Shown here piece by piece: positions 16,543 through 25,678 of a DNA stretch of 64,000 nt; positions within the stretch are counted from its first letter, which is position 1; each line of letters begins with the position of its first letter. Both the position numbers and the translations under genes were made by a program. Location: contig JAHCIT010000002.1 in NCBI GenBank assembly GCA_026129095.1, forward strand, positions 248,001 through 312,000, given 5' to 3'. The notes beneath the pieces were generated by a model that was not told the origin of the DNA, searched no databases, and worked only from the letters and a program-made list of their open reading frames with translations. Source of the stretch: Deltaproteobacteria bacterium. GTDB taxonomy: Bacteria; JAGRBM01; JAHCIT01.

Positions 16543-17397
16543 ATGGATTTCTCACGGAGACTTGCGATGGCCTGCGCGATCATCTGCGTGGCGGCGGTTT
16601 TTTCCGGTGCCTGTGTCTGGAAGGTGGCGCCCGAGCGGCCGCTCGTCTGGACCCCGATGGACGGCACGGACGCCGCCGCCACGGCCGTCGAGGCGCGCCG
16701 CGCGCTCGTCCGGGGCCTCTATGCCAGCGCACGGGCGAAGCTGGTGACGCCGGAGCGAGACACGGTTTTCTCCGAGGAGCTGGCCATCCGCGCGCCCTGC
16801 GCCTTCCGGATCACGGTGCTGGGGCTCTTCGACCGGCCGCAGGCCTACCTCGCCAGCAACTGCGAGGAGATCGCCATGCACGACGTGGGCAGCCGCCGGT
16901 TCTTCACCGGGACGATCGAGCAGGGAATGATGCTCGACCAGTTTCCGGTCCCCCTGAAGGCCGAGGAGATCGTCGCCTCCCTGCTCGGCATTCCCTACGG
17001 CTTCGCCGAGGCCGCCGCCGGCGGCGAGGCGACAGGCCCCATCGAGGATCCGCAGAAGCGGGGCTGGCGCGTGGAACACCGGGGCGCCGGGGCGGCCGAG
17101 ACCGACATCTACTGGTTCGACTCCGAGACGCACCACCCGGTCCGCTGGGCGCGGTCGGGCCCAAGAGGCGAGTTCGTGGCCGTGGAGTGGGACCAGTGGG
17201 GGCCGGCCTCCGGCAGCTGGGCCATCGAGCTGCCCCGGATCGTCCGCATCGCCCTGATCCAGCGGGGGCTCATGCTGGAACTTGCCTTCCGCGACGTGGA
17301 GATGAACCCCGGCGACCTGGATGAAAGCCTTTTCACCCTGAAGCCGCCCAGGGGAATCACGCCGGAACCGCTTGGCCAGCCCGGTCTGGCGCAATAG
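16543..17397 (+). CDS. Lipoprotein of LolA/LolB-like size, function unknown
   Basis: 284 residues. Signal peptide (ACAIICVAAVFSGAC) with lipobox FSGAC. The body has alternating beta strands, a FRITVLGLFDRPQAYLASN segment and a C-terminal FTLKPPRGITPEP end. This resembles the beta-barrel half-shell fold of LolA/LolB and related lipoproteins, but no residue motif proves it. It follows the TPR lipoprotein gene by six bases and precedes the peptide transporter genes, so it is likely part of the same envelope operon. Confidence 0.65.
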   Translation: MDFSRRLAMACAIICVAAVFSGACVWKVAPERPLVWTPMDGTDAAATAVEARRALVRGLYASARAKLVTPERDTVFSEELAIRAPCAFRITVLGLFDRPQAYLASNCEEIAMHDVGSRRFFTGTIEQGMMLDQFPVPLKAEEIVASLLGIPYGFAEAAAGGEATGPIEDPQKRGWRVEHRGAGAAETDIYWFDSETHHPVRWARSGPRGEFVAVEWDQWGPASGSWAIELPRIVRIALIQRGLMLELAFRDVEMNPGDLDESLFTLKPPRGITPEPLGQPGLAQ

Positions 17398-17445
17398 GCT
17401 TCCATCCACACCCGCCCCGCTGGCGAATACCGAGGTAACTCTCCC

Positions 17446-19179
17446 TTGAAAACCCATCCGATCGTGCTGGCGCTTTGCCTGTCTTTCGCCCTCGCCCTCT
17501 CCACGGCCGCCACCGGCTGCAAGACGACCCGGGGAACCCGGCCCGCGGAAGAAGCAGGGGCGGCAGCCGGGGCGCAGCCTTCGCTTCCGGCGGTCGCCAC
17601 CGAAGTCTCCGCCGAAGGAGAACCGGTGAGCGGCGACTGGCTGGTGAGAAACCTCGGAAGCAACCCGCCCACGCTGAACCCCATCCTGTCGAACGACACG
17701 TCATCGGGCGCGGTGCTCGCCTTCCTGTTCGAGTCGCTGGTGGAGCGCGACCTGAAGACCCTGGACTACAAGCCGCTGCTCGCCGAGAGCTGGACCGTGG
17801 GCGAGGACCAGAGGACGTTCACCTTCAGGATCCGGCAGGGGGTGAAGTTCCACGACGGCACCCCCATGACGATCGAGGACGTGGTTTTTTCCTACGAGCG
17901 GATGCTGGATCCCGAAGTGGATGCCGCCGAGAAGCGGTCCTACTTCTCGCAGCTCGAACACATCCGGCAAACGGGCCCCGACACCATCGAGTGCAAGTAC
18001 AAGGAAGTGTATTTCCTTGCGCTCGCCATCTGCGGCTCGGTGGAGATCATCCCCAGGCACTACTACGGCGGAGCAAAGGGCAAGGCGTTCAACACCCAGC
18101 CCGCCAACGAAAAGCCGGTCGGCACCGGCCCCCTCCGGTTCGTCGAGTGGAAGCGCGGCGAAACGCTGACGCTGGCACGGTTCGACGGCTACTGGGGGCC
18201 GAAGGACCAGCAGCTCAACGTGGAGCGGATGCTGTTCCGGTTCATCGTCGATCCCGAGGCTGAGTTCATCAACTTCACCAAGGGCGACCAGGACACACTC
18301 GCCGTCCGGCCGGAAAAATGGTTCCGCGAGGCGGCCGAGCCCGGTTTCGCGTCGAAGTTCCACCGTCTGGAGTTCGACTTCCCGGCCTATTTCTACATCG
18401 GCTGGAACATGCGAAAGCCGCAGTTCGCCGACGCGAATACCCGCGTCGCCCTGCATCACCTGATCGACCGCGACCTGATCGCCCGGCAGATCTACCGGGG
18501 GCTCGCCCGGCCGATCAACAGCATCGAGTTCGACAAGTCGCCCTACTGGAACCCCCATCTTGCGACACGGACCTACGACCCGCAGAAGGCGGCCGCCCTG
18601 CTCGCCCAGGCGGGCTGGACCGACAGCGACGGCGACGGAATCCTGGACCGGGACGGGCAGCGGCTGGAGTTCACGCTGCTGATCGTGCAGGGGAACCCCG
18701 AGGGCGAGCAGCTCGCCACCAACTTCCAGGACACGCTGAAGCGCGCCGGAATCAGGCTGAACATCGCCATGCTGGACTGGGCGAACCTGCTGAAGAAACT
18801 GGACAAGCGCGACTTCGACGCCGCCATGCTGGGCTGGGCCCTGTCGGTCGATCCTGACCCCTACCAGCTCTGGCACTCGTCCCAGGCCGGTATCGAGGGG
18901 AGCAGCAACTATCCCGGTTTTCGCAACCCCCGCGTGGACGAGCTGATCGAGATGAACCGGAGGGAACTGGACCGCGACCGGCGGATCCCCATCCTTCAGG
19001 AGATCCAGAAGATCATCTACGACGAGGCTCCGTATCTCTTCCTGTTCAGCCGGAGATCAACGCTGGCCGTCTCGAACCGGTTCCGGAACATCCGGTTCTA
19101 CACCCCCCGGCCCTGCATCGACTACCGGGAGTGGTTCGTCCCCCGGCAGCTCCAGAAATACACTCCCGTGTCGCCGTGA
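17446..19179 (+). CDS. ABC transporter substrate-binding lipoprotein, oligopeptide/dipeptide family
   Basis: 577 residues of the SBP_bac_5 (DppA/OppA) family. The start is TTG at 17446, set by GAGGTAAC ten bases before it. A lipobox AATGC (about residue 25) is followed by a linker and then the family signatures TLNPILSNDT, SWTVGEDQRTFTFRIRQGVKFHDGTP and DPDPYQLWHSSQ. It would capture peptides or related solutes in the periplasm for the permeases that follow. The aromatic WNMRKPQFADANTRVALHHLIDRD region (split) is standard for the family. Confidence 0.9.
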   Translation: MKTHPIVLALCLSFALALSTAATGCKTTRGTRPAEEAGAAAGAQPSLPAVATEVSAEGEPVSGDWLVRNLGSNPPTLNPILSNDTSSGAVLAFLFESLVERDLKTLDYKPLLAESWTVGEDQRTFTFRIRQGVKFHDGTPMTIEDVVFSYERMLDPEVDAAEKRSYFSQLEHIRQTGPDTIECKYKEVYFLALAICGSVEIIPRHYYGGAKGKAFNTQPANEKPVGTGPLRFVEWKRGETLTLARFDGYWGPKDQQLNVERMLFRFIVDPEAEFINFTKGDQDTLAVRPEKWFREAAEPGFASKFHRLEFDFPAYFYIGWNMRKPQFADANTRVALHHLIDRDLIARQIYRGLARPINSIEFDKSPYWNPHLATRTYDPQKAAALLAQAGWTDSDGDGILDRDGQRLEFTLLIVQGNPEGEQLATNFQDTLKRAGIRLNIAMLDWANLLKKLDKRDFDAAMLGWALSVDPDPYQLWHSSQAGIEGSSNYPGFRNPRVDELIEMNRRELDRDRRIPILQEIQKIIYDEAPYLFLFSRRSTLAVSNRFRNIRFYTPRPCIDYREWFVPRQLQKYTPVSP

Positions 19180-19196
19180 GTTAGGGTCCGGACCCG

Positions 19197-20204
19197 GTGC
19201 GCACGTATCTCATCCGTCGGTTCCTGCTGATGATCCCGACCCTGTTCGGGATCACGCTCATCACCTTCTTCATCATGAAGGCGGCGCCGGGAGACACGGC
19301 GACGCTCCGGGCGGCCTCGGCCGTGCAGGGCGAAACCGATCCGGCCGTGCGGGAACAGATCCTGCGCGAGGTCCGGGCGCTGTACGGGGACGACCAGCCG
19401 CTCCTCGTCCAGTACGGCACCTGGCTGAAGCGGATCATCACGTTCGATTTCGGCGAGAGCCGCCTCTACCGGCGGCCCGTCATGGACACGATACTCGACG
19501 CCCTGCCGGTCACACTCGCCCTGAACGTGATCTCGGTGTTCATCATCTACCTTATCACGGTCCCCTGGGGGGTGTATTCATCCACCATCGTCGGAAAGAA
19601 GCTGGACGTGGCCGTTTCCACCGTCCTGTTCCTTCTCTACTCGATCCCCTCGTTCTGGGGAGCGATGATGCTGGTGCTGTTCTTCGCCAGCGGCATCTAT
19701 TTCGACTGGTTCCCGGTCACGGGGATCCGGTCGGTGGGCGCGGAGAGCTGGCCCTGGTGGCGGCAACTGGCCGACTACGCCCGCCACTTCACGCTGCCCG
19801 TCTTCTGCTATGTCTATGGGAGCCTCGCGTTCCTCTCCCGGTTCGTCCGCTCGACGATGCTCGAAAACCTGTCGGCCGACCACGTCCGCACGGCCCGCGC
19901 CAAGGGGCTGTCCGAGACGGCCGTGCTGCTCCATCACGCCTTCAGGACCGGCCTCATCCCCATCGTCACCCTGCTCGGCTACCTGCTTCCGGGGCTGATC
20001 GGCGGCTCGGTCATCATCGAGAGCATCTTCAGCATACCGGGGCTGGGGCGCCTGGGGTTCGATGCGATCCTCAACTACGACTACCCGCTCATCATGGCCA
20101 TCACGACCATTTCGGCCCTGCTGACGCTGGCCGGGATGCTGCTCTCCGATTTCCTCTACTCCGTGGTCGATCCCCGGATCCGGTTCGACGGGGAGCGGAC
20201 ATGA
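19197..20204 (+). CDS. ABC transporter permease, DppB/OppB type
   Basis: 335 residues with six membrane helices and a large first periplasmic loop. The N terminus [18 protein letters not shown] is typical of DppB. The EAA loop ([20 protein letters not shown], about residue 230) contacts the ATPase. GTG start at 19197, 17 bases after the binding-protein stop, with no strong ribosome site visible. The stop overlaps the next ATG (ATGA). Confidence 0.92.
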   Translation: MRTYLIRRFLLMIPTLFGITLITFFIMKAAPGDTATLRAASAVQGETDPAVREQILREVRALYGDDQPLLVQYGTWLKRIITFDFGESRLYRRPVMDTILDALPVTLALNVISVFIIYLITVPWGVYSSTIVGKKLDVAVSTVLFLLYSIPSFWGAMMLVLFFASGIYFDWFPVTGIRSVGAESWPWWRQLADYARHFTLPVFCYVYGSLAFLSRFVRSTMLENLSADHVRTARAKGLSETAVLLHHAFRTGLIPIVTLLGYLLPGLIGGSVIIESIFSIPGLGRLGFDAILNYDYPLIMAITTISALLTLAGMLLSDFLYSVVDPRIRFDGERT

Positions 20205-21187
20205 AAGAGCTGCTGAAGGGGCTTTACGCCGATGCCCTGATCGGGGCCGCCACGACGATGGTCCTCGCCGTGGGGCTGCTCGCCATCTTCGCGCCGGTGA
20301 TCGCCAACGACCGCCCGGTGGCCATGCGGCTCGACGGGGAACTGCTGTTTCCCGCCATCCGCGAGGACGGCCGGACCCGGACGCTTTCCCGCGACGAGCT
20401 CATCACCCGGATGACCGCAGACGACTGGGCCATCTGGCCCATCCACGACCAGTCGCCCTACACGAACAACCTCGCCCGGCGGCTGGAGCCGCCCTCGGCG
20501 GAGCATCCGTTCGGGACCGACCAGAACGGCCGCGACGTGCTGGCCCGGATCATCCACGGCGGGCGGGTGTCGCTCGCCGTGGGCTTCGTCTCGATGGGGA
20601 TCGCGCTCGTCATCGGCATCCTGATCGGCGCGCTGGCGGGCTGGTTCGGCGGGAAGACCGACATGGCGATCTCCCGGTTCATCGAGATCGTGATCTGCTT
20701 TCCCACGTTCTTCCTGATCCTCACGGTCATGGCCTTCTGGCCGCCGTCGATCTGGAACATCATGATCGTCATCGGCATCACCGGCTGGACCGGCATCGCC
20801 CGCCTCGTCCGGGGGGAGGTCCTCCGCATCAGGAACGAGGAGTTCGTCCTGGCGGCGCAGGTGACCGGGGCCCGCCAGATGACCGTCCTGTTCCGCCATG
20901 TGCTGCCCCACGCGCTCGCGCCGGTGATCGTCTCGGCGGCGTTCAGCGTGGCCGGCGCCATGCTGACCGAAAGCTCGCTCAGTTTCCTCGGTTTCGGGGT
21001 CCAGCCCCCCACCTCCAGCTGGGGCCAGATCCTGGGCCAGTCGAAGCCCTATGTCCGGACCGCCTGGTGGCTCGTCGTGTTTCCGGGGGTGGTCCTGTTC
21101 CTGTCGATCACGGCCTACAACATCCTGGGGGACCGGCTCCGCGAGCGGTCCGACCCCCGGAGCGTCCGCCGGTCCCGCTCCCGGTGA
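20201..21187 (+). CDS. ABC transporter permease, DppC/OppC type
   Basis: 328 residues. Start ATG at 20201 overlaps the previous stop by four bases, indicating translational coupling. The N-terminal cytoplasmic segment and first helix are followed by the DppC-type [21 protein letters not shown] motif (split across residues 106-126), then five more helices. The EAA loop is [20 protein letters not shown]. The C terminus is rich in Arg. Partner of the DppB-like permease. Confidence 0.92.
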   Translation: MKELLKGLYADALIGAATTMVLAVGLLAIFAPVIANDRPVAMRLDGELLFPAIREDGRTRTLSRDELITRMTADDWAIWPIHDQSPYTNNLARRLEPPSAEHPFGTDQNGRDVLARIIHGGRVSLAVGFVSMGIALVIGILIGALAGWFGGKTDMAISRFIEIVICFPTFFLILTVMAFWPPSIWNIMIVIGITGWTGIARLVRGEVLRIRNEEFVLAAQVTGARQMTVLFRHVLPHALAPVIVSAAFSVAGAMLTESSLSFLGFGVQPPTSSWGQILGQSKPYVRTAWWLVVFPGVVLFLSITAYNILGDRLRERSDPRSVRRSRSR

Positions 21188-21205
21188 CAGGGTCCAGCCC
21201 CCGGT

Positions 21206-21234
21206 TTGGCACCTTGCTTCCAGGCGGATATGGT
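21206..21234 (+). promoter_or_regulatory. Promoter candidate for the MshEN gene
   Basis: TTGGCA (21206-21211), 17-bp spacer, TATGGT (21229-21234). It lies in the 99-bp gap after the DppC stop and would allow separate expression of the MshEN gene and dppD. Confidence 0.4.
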
Positions 21235-21248
21235 ATCCTGATACAGCG

Positions 21249-21274
21249 GTATCCGGACCGGTGAAGCCGGATAC
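21249..21274 (+). promoter_or_regulatory. Leader hairpin before the MshEN gene
   Basis: GTATCCGG-N10-CCGGATAC forms an 8-bp perfect stem. It ends two bases before the AGGAG of the following gene. A second small dyad GTATC-CT-GATAC sits just upstream. The placement suggests control of translation initiation. Confidence 0.5.
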
Positions 21275-21286
21275 GCAGGAGATTGC

Positions 21287-22003
21287 ATGGCTCCTCCCAA
21301 AAAGCGGCTCGGAGAAATCCTGATCGAGGCGAACGCCATCGACGAGATGCAGCTCAAGACCGCCCTCTCGGAACAGAAACGGTGGGGGGACCGGCTGGGC
21401 AACGTGCTGATCGCCCTCGGTTTCGTTGACGAGGGCACGATGGCGAAAGCCCTCTCCAGCCACCTCAAGATTCCGAGCGTGAACCTCACGAAGCAGGAAA
21501 TCCCGGCGGAGATCATCGCCATGCTGGATGCCGAGCGTGCCCGGAAGTTCGGCGTCATTCCGGTCATGTTCAAGAAGGAAGGCACCCGCAAGACGCTGTA
21601 CCTGGCCATGAGCGACCCGACGAACCTGCCCGCCCTCGACGAGATCGGGTTCGCCTCCGGCTGCCAGATCAAGCCGGTCGTCGCCGTCGATTCCCAGATC
21701 CAGGCCATGCTGGCCAAGCATTACGGCGGGGCGGATACCTTTGAGCGGAGCTACGGGGTGTCTACCGGGTTTCGCGGCGGCACCGACGCGGACGCCGGCT
21801 ACCGCCTGCAGCAGGAGATGATGGACCGGTCTCAGAACCTGGAGCCCGCCCCCGCCCGGCGGGAACCGCCCCCGGCTCCTTCCCCGGCGGGCGATGGCGG
21901 GCGGCCCAGGCCTTCCAAGGAGATGCTGGCCCTGATCCGGATCCTGTCGCGCAAGGGAATCATCACCAAGGAAGAGTTCATCGAGGAGTTCCGGAACCTC
22001 TGA
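21287..22003 (+). CDS. Stand-alone MshEN (c-di-GMP-binding type) protein with short C-terminal helical motif
   Basis: 238 residues. The first 145 form the GspE/PilB N-terminal (MshEN) domain. Two RLG motifs, RLGEILI at 7-13 and RLGNVLI at 36-42, are 29 residues apart, as in proven c-di-GMP-binding MshEN domains. A variable proline-rich linker follows. The last 25 residues ([17 protein letters not shown]) resemble a SHOCT-type helix pair. There is no ATPase domain, so it is not a pilus motor but a possible c-di-GMP-responsive adaptor. CAGGAG precedes the ATG, and an upstream hairpin may regulate it. It interrupts the peptide transporter operon. A pilin gene lies 1.1 kb further on, on the other strand. 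Confidence 0.85.
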   Translation: MAPPKKRLGEILIEANAIDEMQLKTALSEQKRWGDRLGNVLIALGFVDEGTMAKALSSHLKIPSVNLTKQEIPAEIIAMLDAERARKFGVIPVMFKKEGTRKTLYLAMSDPTNLPALDEIGFASGCQIKPVVAVDSQIQAMLAKHYGGADTFERSYGVSTGFRGGTDADAGYRLQQEMMDRSQNLEPAPARREPPPAPSPAGDGGRPRPSKEMLALIRILSRKGIITKEEFIEEFRNL

Positions 22004-22034
22004 AGCACCGGGTCCGGTCCCAGACGCCGCCTCC

Positions 22035-23024
<990 letters not shown>

Positions 23025-23038
23025 TCTCCCCAAAAACA

Positions 23039-23067
23039 GGACCGCTCCCCTTTGGGGGGAGCGGTCC
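23039..23067 (-). terminator. Intrinsic terminator between dppD-like and pilin genes
   Basis: GGACCGCTCCCC/GGGGAGCGGTCC is a perfect 12-bp stem with a 5-base loop. On the minus strand it is followed by TGTTTTTGG, so it mainly terminates pilin transcription. On the plus strand it lacks a T tract but may still act. Confidence 0.85.
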
Positions 23068-23098
23068 GGCATCAAGCCAAGCGAGACTGGCTGTCAGA

Positions 23099-23695
23099 TC
23101 AGCTGCAGTCCGCCGTCGTCGTGTCGTTGCACGAGGCAGCGCCAGCGGAATCCAGCGGGGCCGCGCCGTCAGCCAGGTCGTCCAGGCACATGGCCGGTTC
23201 GCGGCCGCCGGTGTTCGACACGTTGAAACGGTCGGATGCCGTGCCGTCCAGGTTCGGGTCACCGCACATGGCGGCATTGTATGCCGTGCCACGGGCAGGC
23301 GTCCCGCCGTCATCGGTGATGAGCAGGTTGATGTGCGGCTCGTAGGTCACCGCCGACAGCGCGCAGCCGCCACCACCCGGGTTGCACACGTTCGAAACGG
23401 TCGGGTTGACTGCATTCGTGTACAGCTTGATCGGGGAGGCGATACCGAAACCGGCGTTGTAGAGGTCCGTGTAGCCGGCAACGGAGGCCGCGGCAGTCGC
23501 CGCGTTGAAGTTCATGCCTTCCATCGTCGCCGCCTGGGCGCCAACGACGGCCTGCAGAATCACCTTGGCTTCAGAACGGCGCGAGTTCGCCATGAACTTG
23601 AGGAACCGCGGCACCGCGACTGCGGCCAGAATACCGATGATCGCCACGACGACCATCAGCTCAATGAGCGTAAAACCTTTGTTTTTCTTCTTCAT
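23099..23695 (-). CDS. pilA: Type IV pilin (PilA-like major or minor pilin)
   Basis: 198 residues. A class III (prepilin) leader of seven residues, MKKKNKG, is cleaved before F8 in GFTLIE by PilD. The mature protein begins FTLIELMVVVAIIGIL with the conserved Glu5 and a hydrophobic alpha1 helix. The C-terminal half is glycine- and asparagine-rich, with paired cysteines (CNPGGGGC, C-GD...C, C...C) that probably form disulfide loops, ending NDTTTADCS. Start ATG at 23695 has AAGGAAG upstream. A further 32 in-frame codons to 23791 overlap the sigma54 promoter and are excluded. It is expressed from the sigma54 promoter at 23783-23797 and ends at a strong terminator. Confidence 0.93.
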   Translation of the reverse strand: MKKKNKGFTLIELMVVVAIIGILAAVAVPRFLKFMANSRRSEAKVILQAVVGAQAATMEGMNFNAATAAASVAGYTDLYNAGFGIASPIKLYTNAVNPTVSNVCNPGGGGCALSAVTYEPHINLLITDDGGTPARGTAYNAAMCGDPNLDGTASDRFNVSNTGGREPAMCLDDLADGAAPLDSAGAASCNDTTTADCS

Positions 23696-23782
23696 GATGA
23701 GTTTCTTCCTTTTCCTTTTCTTCTTGCGTGACTTTGCCTGATGGCAGGCCAGCCAGCTTGTCTTGTTGCGCTGACAGTATGA

Positions 23783-23797
23783 GCAAGCCACATGCCA
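23783..23797 (-). promoter_or_regulatory. Sigma54 (-24/-12) promoter of pilA
   Basis: Minus strand TGGCATG-N4-TTGC matches the RpoN consensus TGGCACG-N4-TTGC at all but one base, with GG and GC ten bases apart. Predicted start of transcription is near 23772, giving a leader of about 77 bases before the pilA ATG. Pilin genes in many bacteria are RpoN- and PilR-dependent. Confidence 0.85.
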
Positions 23798-23906
23798 TTT
23801 ACCAATCGCGGCAGATGCTTATTCTTTCAATAATTACAGCCATTTATATGAGTCCCATACCGGTACGGTTTTTGTTGGCCCATTTACGGCAACATGCACC
23901 TGCCAA

Positions 23907-23947
23907 AGTGACGTTTTTCGTCACTCAAAGTGCCGCTGAGCGTCACT
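23907..23947. promoter_or_regulatory. Paired enhancer sites for the pilA activator
   Basis: Two dyads with the same core: AGTGACG-N5-CGTCACT (23907-23925, perfect) and AGTGCCG-N5-CGTCACT (23929-23947, one mismatch). Their centres are 22 bp apart, about two helical turns. Site 1 is centred 120 bp upstream of the -24 element of the pilA promoter, and AT-rich DNA lies between. This is the expected geometry for an NtrC-type activator. Confidence 0.75.
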
Positions 23948-23994
23948 CCGGATATTGTCCACAACCCGGTTATGCGGCGCGTCAAAGGCGGGTT

Positions 23995-25380
23995 TCAGGC
24001 CTTCAGCCCATACTCCTTCACCTTCCGGTAGAGCGTCGCCTTGCCGATACCCAGGAGCGTCGCCGCCTCGGCGACGTTGCGGCCGCAAAGCTCCAGAGCC
24101 TTCTCGCAGGCCTGGCGTTCAAGCTGCTCCAGCGTCGGAAACCGCTCCCGCGTCCAGCCGGTTCCCGCCGCGCTGGCCGCCACCGCCGGAGCGGGGACGA
24201 CGCCGCCGGGCGCTGCCATCTGGCCGAACGGGGGCACGTCGGCGGCGGTGATGTATTCGCCCCGCGCCATGAGCGCCGACCGGTAGACGTGGTTTTCCAG
24301 TTCGCGCACGTTCCCCGGATAGTCGTGGCTCTGGAGCAGCTCGATCGCATCCGGCGAGATGCCCCGGATGAGACGGCCTTCCTCGCGGTTGAACTTGGCG
24401 AGGAAATGCCCGGCCAGCGGAACGATATCCTCCCGGCGCTCGCGCAGCGGGGGCACCCGGATCGGAAAGACGTTGAGCCGGTAAAAGAGATCCTCGCGGA
24501 ACGTCCCCTCGCGCACCATGTCGTCCAGCCGCCGGTGGGTGGCGGCCACCACGCGGACATCGGCCTTCACCGTCTCCGCTCCGCCCACGCGCTCGAAGGT
24601 CCGCTCCTGCAGGACCCGCAGGAGCTTGGCCTGGAGGTTCAGGTCCATCTCGCCGATTTCGTCCAGAAACAGCGTACCCCCGGCAGCCGCCTCCACCTTG
24701 CCGATGCGGCGGGCGATGGCGCCGGTGAAGGCGCCCTTTTCATGCCCGAACAGCTCGCTCTCGATCAGGTTTTCAGGGATCGCCGCGCAGTTGACCGCAA
24801 TGAACGGCCCCTTCGACCGCGCCGAGTTGAAATGGATCGCCTTCGCCAGCAGTTCCTTGCCCGTGCCGCTTTCGCCGGAGACCATCACCGTCACACTGGA
24901 TGACACGACACGCTCCAGCGCCTGGAATACCTCGTTCATCGCACGCGAGCGGCCGACGATGTTACGGAACGAGAACCGCTCGCCGGCGGCCGTCTCCAGC
25001 TGGTCCACGCGGGTTTCCAGGCGGCGGTGCGCGACGGCATTGCGGACCGCGGTCGCCAGCCGCTGGAGGTCGGTGGGCTTGAGGATGTAGTCGCGGGCCC
25101 CGTGGCGGAGCGCCTGCACCGCCGAATCGAGCGTCGATTGCGCCGTCACCATGATGACCGGAAGCTGCGGGTTGCGGCCGCGCAGCGACTGGAGGAGTTC
25201 CAGGCCGTCCATCTCGGGCATCTGCACGTCCGACACGACGCACTCGATCTCCGGCGAGTAGCGGGCGAGCCCCTCCACGCCGTTCGTCGCCTGCACGACA
25301 TCGTGCCCGTCGGCGCGAAGGTGCTCGGTCACGAGCCTGAGGAAATTGGGGTCGTCATCAACGACCAGCACGCGGGCCAA
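23995..25380 (-). CDS. Sigma54-dependent response regulator (PilR/NtrC-type)
   Basis: 461 residues. Receiver domain 1-120 has acidic DDD at 8-10, phospho-acceptor Asp51 and Lys101. The AAA+ domain has Walker A GESGTGKE (169-176), the sigma54-contact loop GAFTGA (216-221) intact, and Walker B GGTLFLDEIGEM. The Fis-type helix-turn-helix lies at about 425-461 (NVAEAATLLGIGKATLYRKV). It should activate RpoN promoters by ATP-driven remodelling. Its stop is 48 bp from the paired sites before pilA, on the same strand. This strongly suggests that it is the pilin activator, although its kinase is not adjacent. No PilS-like gene is seen here. Confidence 0.92.
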   Translation of the reverse strand: MARVLVVDDDPNFLRLVTEHLRADGHDVVQATNGVEGLARYSPEIECVVSDVQMPEMDGLELLQSLRGRNPQLPVIMVTAQSTLDSAVQALRHGARDYILKPTDLQRLATAVRNAVAHRRLETRVDQLETAAGERFSFRNIVGRSRAMNEVFQALERVVSSSVTVMVSGESGTGKELLAKAIHFNSARSKGPFIAVNCAAIPENLIESELFGHEKGAFTGAIARRIGKVEAAAGGTLFLDEIGEMDLNLQAKLLRVLQERTFERVGGAETVKADVRVVAATHRRLDDMVREGTFREDLFYRLNVFPIRVPPLRERREDIVPLAGHFLAKFNREEGRLIRGISPDAIELLQSHDYPGNVRELENHVYRSALMARGEYITAADVPPFGQMAAPGGVVPAPAVAASAAGTGWTRERFPTLEQLERQACEKALELCGRNVAEAATLLGIGKATLYRKVKEYGLKA

Positions 25381-25441
25381 ACGGGAAACTCCCAGCGGGA
25401 AACCTTCAGCGGTTTCACCGGGGCGGCCCTCACCACCTCAA

Positions 25442-25481
25442 ATTGAGAAGGGACTGTATCACATTGAGAAACATTCTCAAT
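25442..25481. promoter_or_regulatory. Cluster of ATTGAGAA half-sites
   Basis: ATTGAGAA occurs at 25442-25449 and 25463-25470 (21 bp apart) and inverted, TTCTCAAT, at 25474-25481. The last two form a perfect dyad with a 3-bp centre. A second dyad ACTGTATC/GATACAGT (25453-25460, 25498-25505) is interlaced. The cluster lies about 100-130 bp before the sigma54 promoter at 25578 and 60-100 bp before the regulator start on the other strand, so it could serve either. Confidence 0.6.
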
Positions 25482-25577
25482 ATGAAACTCATGAACGGAT
25501 ACAGTACGAAGTGCCTAAGGCCATAGAAAATGGCGTAATTTCAGCATGTTATCTGGAATACCCAGCCGTCATCCCGT

Positions 25578-25592
25578 TGGCACAACAACTGC
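25578..25592 (+). promoter_or_regulatory. Second sigma54 promoter, reading away from the regulator
   Basis: TGGCACA-N4-CTGC on the plus strand, one mismatch from the RpoN consensus, with exact GG-N10-GC spacing. Predicted transcription start is near 25603. The only thing downstream before the opposing gene is a 70-base segment ending in a strong hairpin. Confidence 0.65.
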
Positions 25593-25602
25593 TTTTCAGG
25601 AG

Positions 25603-25674
25603 GCTCAGAGCACTTCTCCTCCTCAAACATGGCCCCGGGCGTCTACTCCCCAGACGCCCGGGGCTCCTCTTTCC
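25603..25674 (+). ncRNA. Candidate sigma54-dependent small RNA with an anti-Shine-Dalgarno stretch
   Basis: Between the promoter at 25578-25592 and the end of the opposing gene at 25679 there is no plausible protein. The predicted transcript of about 70 bases has a single-stranded region TTCTCCTCCTC (25614-25624), complementary to ribosome binding sites, followed by a 13-bp hairpin (arms 25632-25644 and 25652-25664) with loop ACTCCCC and a TCCTCTTTCC tail. A 19-codon ATG frame at 25629 overlaps the hairpin and has no ribosome site at proper distance. RNAs with CUCCUCC loops are known in alphaproteobacteria (cuckoo-type RNAs). Homology is not claimed. Confidence 0.45.
25632..25674 (+). terminator. 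Strong hairpin terminator
   Basis: 13-bp perfect GC-rich stem (25632-25644 with 25652-25664), 7-base loop, then TCCTCTTTCC. It ends five bases before the stop of the opposing hydrolase gene and may also end transcription from that side, although the minus-strand tail is not T-rich. Confidence 0.7.
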
Positions 25675-25678
25675 GGTG

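Noticed and set aside
21249-21274. c-di-GMP riboswitch (GEMM) upstream of the MshEN gene
   Set aside because: There is a hairpin, but the GEMM core sequence and two-stem layout are not present.
23695-23791. Longer start for the pilin gene
   Set aside because: The extension overlaps the sigma54 promoter and would destroy the short leader before the GFTLIE cleavage site.
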